The position numbers and the translations under genes were made by a program. The notes under the pieces are model-generated. The model was given only the letters and a program-made list of their open reading frames with translations, was not told the origin of the DNA and did not search any database. This document shows positions 14,502 through 16,622 of a DNA stretch of 16,622 nucleotides, one piece after another (the stretch's first letter is position 1; each line of letters starts with the position of its first letter). The DNA is taken from assembly GCA_016199105.1 (NCBI GenBank), contig JACQHI010000121.1, positions 1 through 16,622 of the forward strand, written 5' to 3'. This DNA comes from Lentisphaerota bacterium. Its GTDB lineage: Bacteria; Verrucomicrobiota; Kiritimatiellia; JAAZAB01.

Positions 14502-15863
14502 ATGGCGCGTTTATTCGGAACCGACGGCATACGGGGCGTGGCGAACGTCGAGCCCATGACCGCCGAAATGGCGCTGGCCATCGGGCGCGCCACCGCCCAT
14601 GTCTGCAAGCGCCACCGGGACCGCCATCGCATCGTCATCGGCAAGGACACGCGGATCAGCGGCTACATGCTGGAAACCGCCCTGACGGCCGGCATCTGCT
14701 CCATGGGTGTGGATGTCCTCCTGGTGGGGCCCATGCCGACGCCCGGCATCGCCTTCATCACCCACAGCATGAAAGCCGATGCCGGCATGGTGATTTCGGC
14801 TTCCCACAATCCCTACCAGGACAACGGCATCAAGATTTTTTCGCGCAACGGCTTCAAAATCCCCGACGAGGTCGAGGACGAAATCGAAAGCCTGGTCACC
14901 ACCGAAGCCATCAAGACCATCCGGCCCACGGCGGCGGAAATCGGCAAGGCGTTCCGCATTGACGATGCGCTCGGCCGCTACATCGTCTTCTGCAAAAACA
15001 CGTTTCCGGACAACCTGACCTTGTCCAATTTAAAGATCGTTCTGGACTGCGCCAATGGCGCCACCTACAAGCTCGCGCCCGTCATTTTTTGGGAACTGGG
15101 CGCCGAGGTGATCACCCTGAACGACCATCCCAACGGCATGAATATCAACGATCGGTGCGGCGCCCTCGATCCCTCATCCCTGTCCCGAAAGGTCCGGGAA
15201 TGCCGGGCGAACATCGGGCTGGCCTTCGATGGCGATGGCGACCGCCTGATCGCGGTGGACGAAACAGGACAGGACCTGACCGGCGATCACCTCGTGGCCG
15301 CCTGCGCCCGGCATATGAAAGACAACGGCCAACTGCGCAACAACCTGGTGGTGACCACGCCCATGAGCAATTTCGGTTTTCTCCAGGCCATGAAGAAGCT
15401 GGACATCGAGACGGCGGAAGCCGACGTGGGCGATCGCTATGTGCTGAAAATGATGCTCGATAAAGGCGCCGTCCTGGGTGGGGAAACCTCGGGGCACATC
15501 ATTTTTCTCCAGCACCACACCACCGGGGACGGCATCATCACCGCGCTGCAGCTCCTGGCCATCATGCAAACCACCGGCAAACCGCTCTCGGAACTCGCGG
15601 CCTTGATCCGCTTGCTGCCCCAGACGCTGATCAATATCGAGGTGGCGGCCAAGCCGGCGCTCGACGCCATTCCGGAAATCCGCCGGGCCATGGAGGCCGG
15701 CCAAAAGGACCTGGGCGAGCGCGGCCGTCTGTTGGTGCGCTATTCGGGCACCCAGTCCATCTGCCGCGTGATGGTGGAAGCCCCCGAAGAGCCGCTGATG
15801 CGGCGGACGGCCGACCGGGTCGCCGATGCCGTCCGGCGCGCCATCGGAAAACCGACGGCGTAA
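14502..15863 (+). CDS. glmM: Phosphoglucosamine mutase GlmM
   Basis: Converts glucosamine-6-phosphate to glucosamine-1-phosphate, the step before UDP-GlcNAc synthesis for peptidoglycan and LPS. 453 residues, of family length. It starts with the hallmark FGTDGIRG (5-12). The phosphoserine loop VISASHNPYQDNGIK carries the active-site S101. The metal loop DGDGDR, the sugar-binding GGETSGHIIF and the phosphate-binding RYSGTQSICRVMVE follow in order, so all four phosphohexomutase domains are intact. The frame is open upstream to 14313, but that part is read inside the preceding gene; the true start follows a GGAGGG site and lies 2 bases after that gene's stop. Confidence 0.97.
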   Translation: MARLFGTDGIRGVANVEPMTAEMALAIGRATAHVCKRHRDRHRIVIGKDTRISGYMLETALTAGICSMGVDVLLVGPMPTPGIAFITHSMKADAGMVISASHNPYQDNGIKIFSRNGFKIPDEVEDEIESLVTTEAIKTIRPTAAEIGKAFRIDDALGRYIVFCKNTFPDNLTLSNLKIVLDCANGATYKLAPVIFWELGAEVITLNDHPNGMNINDRCGALDPSSLSRKVRECRANIGLAFDGDGDRLIAVDETGQDLTGDHLVAACARHMKDNGQLRNNLVVTTPMSNFGFLQAMKKLDIETAEADVGDRYVLKMMLDKGAVLGGETSGHIIFLQHHTTGDGIITALQLLAIMQTTGKPLSELAALIRLLPQTLINIEVAAKPALDAIPEIRRAMEAGQKDLGERGRLLVRYSGTQSICRVMVEAPEEPLMRRTADRVADAVRRAIGKPTA

Positions 15864-15889
15864 CTCAGCTATAGCGCGGAGAACATTAG

Positions 15890-15915
15890 CCGCAAAGAGG
15901 CGCAAAAAGCGCAAG
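15890..15915 (+). repeat. Short degenerate tandem GCGCAAA-type repeat after glmM
   Basis: Three successive units read CCGCAAAGAG, GCGCAAAAA and GCGCAAGCC. The central GCGC-AAAAA-GCGC can form a small stem. It begins 27 bases after the glmM stop in a spacer without a gene. It could be a decayed intergenic repeat; a role in termination is weak. Confidence 0.45.
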
Positions 15916-15932
15916 CCGATGAAGAGAAGGAA

Positions 15933-16011
15933 GAATGTTGAATTATGAATGTAGAAGCAATACATCTGCGCTCTCCTCGGATCGCAATTCTGCATTCTCC
16001 ATTCATCCTTC
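15933..16011. repeat. Imperfect 25-bp inverted repeat in the glmM-FHA spacer
   Basis: The 25 bases at 15933-15957 match the reverse complement of 15987-16011 at 18 of 25 positions by hand alignment, with a 29-base loop. One arm is purine-rich and the other pyrimidine-rich. It may work as a long weak hairpin ending the glmM transcript, or be low-complexity sequence that pairs by composition. Confidence 0.4.
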
Positions 16012-16023
16012 ATCCTTTTCCCC

Positions 16024-16050
16024 GAACCCTGAACCCTGAACCGTGAACCT
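16024..16050 (+). repeat. Seven-base tandem repeat (GAACCCT)n
   Basis: GAACCCT at 16024 and 16031 is followed by GAACCGT at 16038 and GAACCT at 16045. This is a microsatellite-like run ending 30 bases before the FHA gene. Copy number could vary by slippage; no known function. Confidence 0.65.
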
Positions 16051-16080
16051 GACAACCTGCTCAGTTAAAATTTGCGCCGT

Positions 16081-16622
16081 ATGGAACAGCCCTTTCATGT
16101 CATTGTGGAAGAAGGACCGGACCGGGACAAGAAGATCGGCGTCCCCCCGGCCGGCATCCGCCTGGGCCGTTCGTCCAAGAACGATGTCAAGCTCAACGAC
16201 ATGACCATGTCCCGTTTTCACTGCCGGCTGTTCTGGAAGGCCGGCGACGGACTGTGGGCGGCGGATCTCGGCAGCGCCAACCAGACCTTGCTCAACCGGC
16301 AACCGCTGCAGGAATCGCGCGTCCGCGTGGGCGACCGCCTGACGCTCGGCAATACAATTCTGAAAGTGACCCTCGATCAACCCGTCGCCGGCGACAAAGC
16401 CCGGGAGGCAGCCCCGCCGGCGCCGGTTCCGGGAAAAAAAATCGATCTGCAAAGACCGCCCGTCAAAACCCACCGTTCCCCGCTGTTCCAACAAATCCTG
16501 TTCGCGCTGCTGTCCGTCATGGCCGTGGTCGCCCTCGCCGCATTGTTGTTCCGAACCTCCAGCCGCCTCCCCGGACCTGCCGACGTGAGTCCCGTTGGGA
16601 CGGGCCAACGTCCCTCACGGGA
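16081..16622 (+). CDS. FHA-domain protein with one membrane segment (3' end outside window)
   Basis: An open frame of 180 codons reaching the window end without a stop. Residues about 5-97 form a forkhead-associated domain: LGRSSKNDVKLND (28-40), MSRFHCRLF (43-51, with the S-R-x-H phosphothreonine-binding signature), DLGSANQTLLN (62-72, the S-x-N-x-T/G variant) and VRVGDRLTLGN. A Pro/Ala-rich linker follows, then a hydrophobic helix at about 138-157 and a short outer stretch, so the FHA domain should be cytoplasmic and bind phosphothreonine partners. The ATG at 16081 lacks a clear ribosome site; an in-frame TTG at 16072 is possible and a stop lies at 16066-16068. The last visible codons run through an inverted repeat. 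The gene may be independent of glmM, given the 217-base spacer. Confidence 0.8.
   Translation, partial: MEQPFHVIVEEGPDRDKKIGVPPAGIRLGRSSKNDVKLNDMTMSRFHCRLFWKAGDGLWAADLGSANQTLLNRQPLQESRVRVGDRLTLGNTILKVTLDQPVAGDKAREAAPPAPVPGKKIDLQRPPVKTHRSPLFQQILFALLSVMAVVALAALLFRTSSRLPGPADVSPVGTGQRPSR
16585..16618. repeat. Imperfect inverted repeat inside the FHA reading frame
   Basis: Arms of 14 bases (16585-16598 and 16605-16618) pair at 11 of 14 positions: GTGAG with CTCAC outside and CGTTGG with CCAACG inside, with a three-base mismatch between. It lies just after the membrane-segment codons. It may be another palindromic repeat read in frame. The window ends 4 bases later, so its full extent is unknown. 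Confidence 0.5.

Noticed and set aside
16024..16050. Telomere-like repeat or replication origin
   Set aside because: Only about four units with sequence drift, in an ordinary intergenic spacer with no DnaA boxes or replication genes.

Overview
The window is a GC-rich, densely packed bacterial chromosome segment with twelve protein-coding genes and no RNA gene, IS element or CRISPR array that I can support. LptD, a full rod-shape machinery, RNase G and GlmM indicate a rod-forming, LPS-bearing (diderm) bacterium. The combination with a family-B DNA polymerase, an FHA/transmembrane protein and many palindromic intergenic repeats would fit the PVC superphylum (Verrucomicrobiota/Kiritimatiellota type). 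That placement is inference, not proof.

Left arm, minus strand (12038 down to 52): mreB - mreC - mreD - mrdA (PBP2) - rodA - rng - lptD - family-B DNA polymerase. From mreC to rng each junction overlaps by 1-4 bases (ATGA or TGATG), so this block is almost certainly translationally coupled. lptD and the polymerase follow after 42 and 8 bases. The only large gap lies between mreB and mreC (about 247 bases). It holds a cluster of stem-loops, part of it framed by an 11-bp inverted repeat, and looks like an inserted REP/MITE-type element. The genes build and position the elongasome (MreB filament, MreC/MreD scaffold, RodA glycosyltransferase, PBP2 transpeptidase). They are joined to an mRNA/rRNA-processing nuclease, the outer-membrane LPS translocon and a DNA polymerase.

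Divergent spacer 12039-12176: it should hold the mreB promoter (a weak candidate is given) and the start signals of the plus-strand genes (none convincing).

Right arm, plus strand (12177-15863): a NahK-like sugar 1-kinase overlaps by 8 bases a left-handed beta-helix protein resembling the GlmU C-terminal domain. After 2 bases comes glmM. Together these look like an amino-sugar-1-phosphate module feeding UDP-GlcNAc for peptidoglycan and LPS. After a repeat-rich 217-base spacer, an FHA-domain protein with one membrane segment begins at 16081 and runs off the window.

A theme across the window is palindromic or low-complexity repeat material at gene ends and apparently inside coding frames: the N-terminus of the polymerase, possibly the 5' end of mreC, and the end of the visible FHA frame. 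No clearly new defence or mobile system is visible. The most unusual items are the mreB-mreC repeat island and the repeat-encoded polymerase N-terminus.
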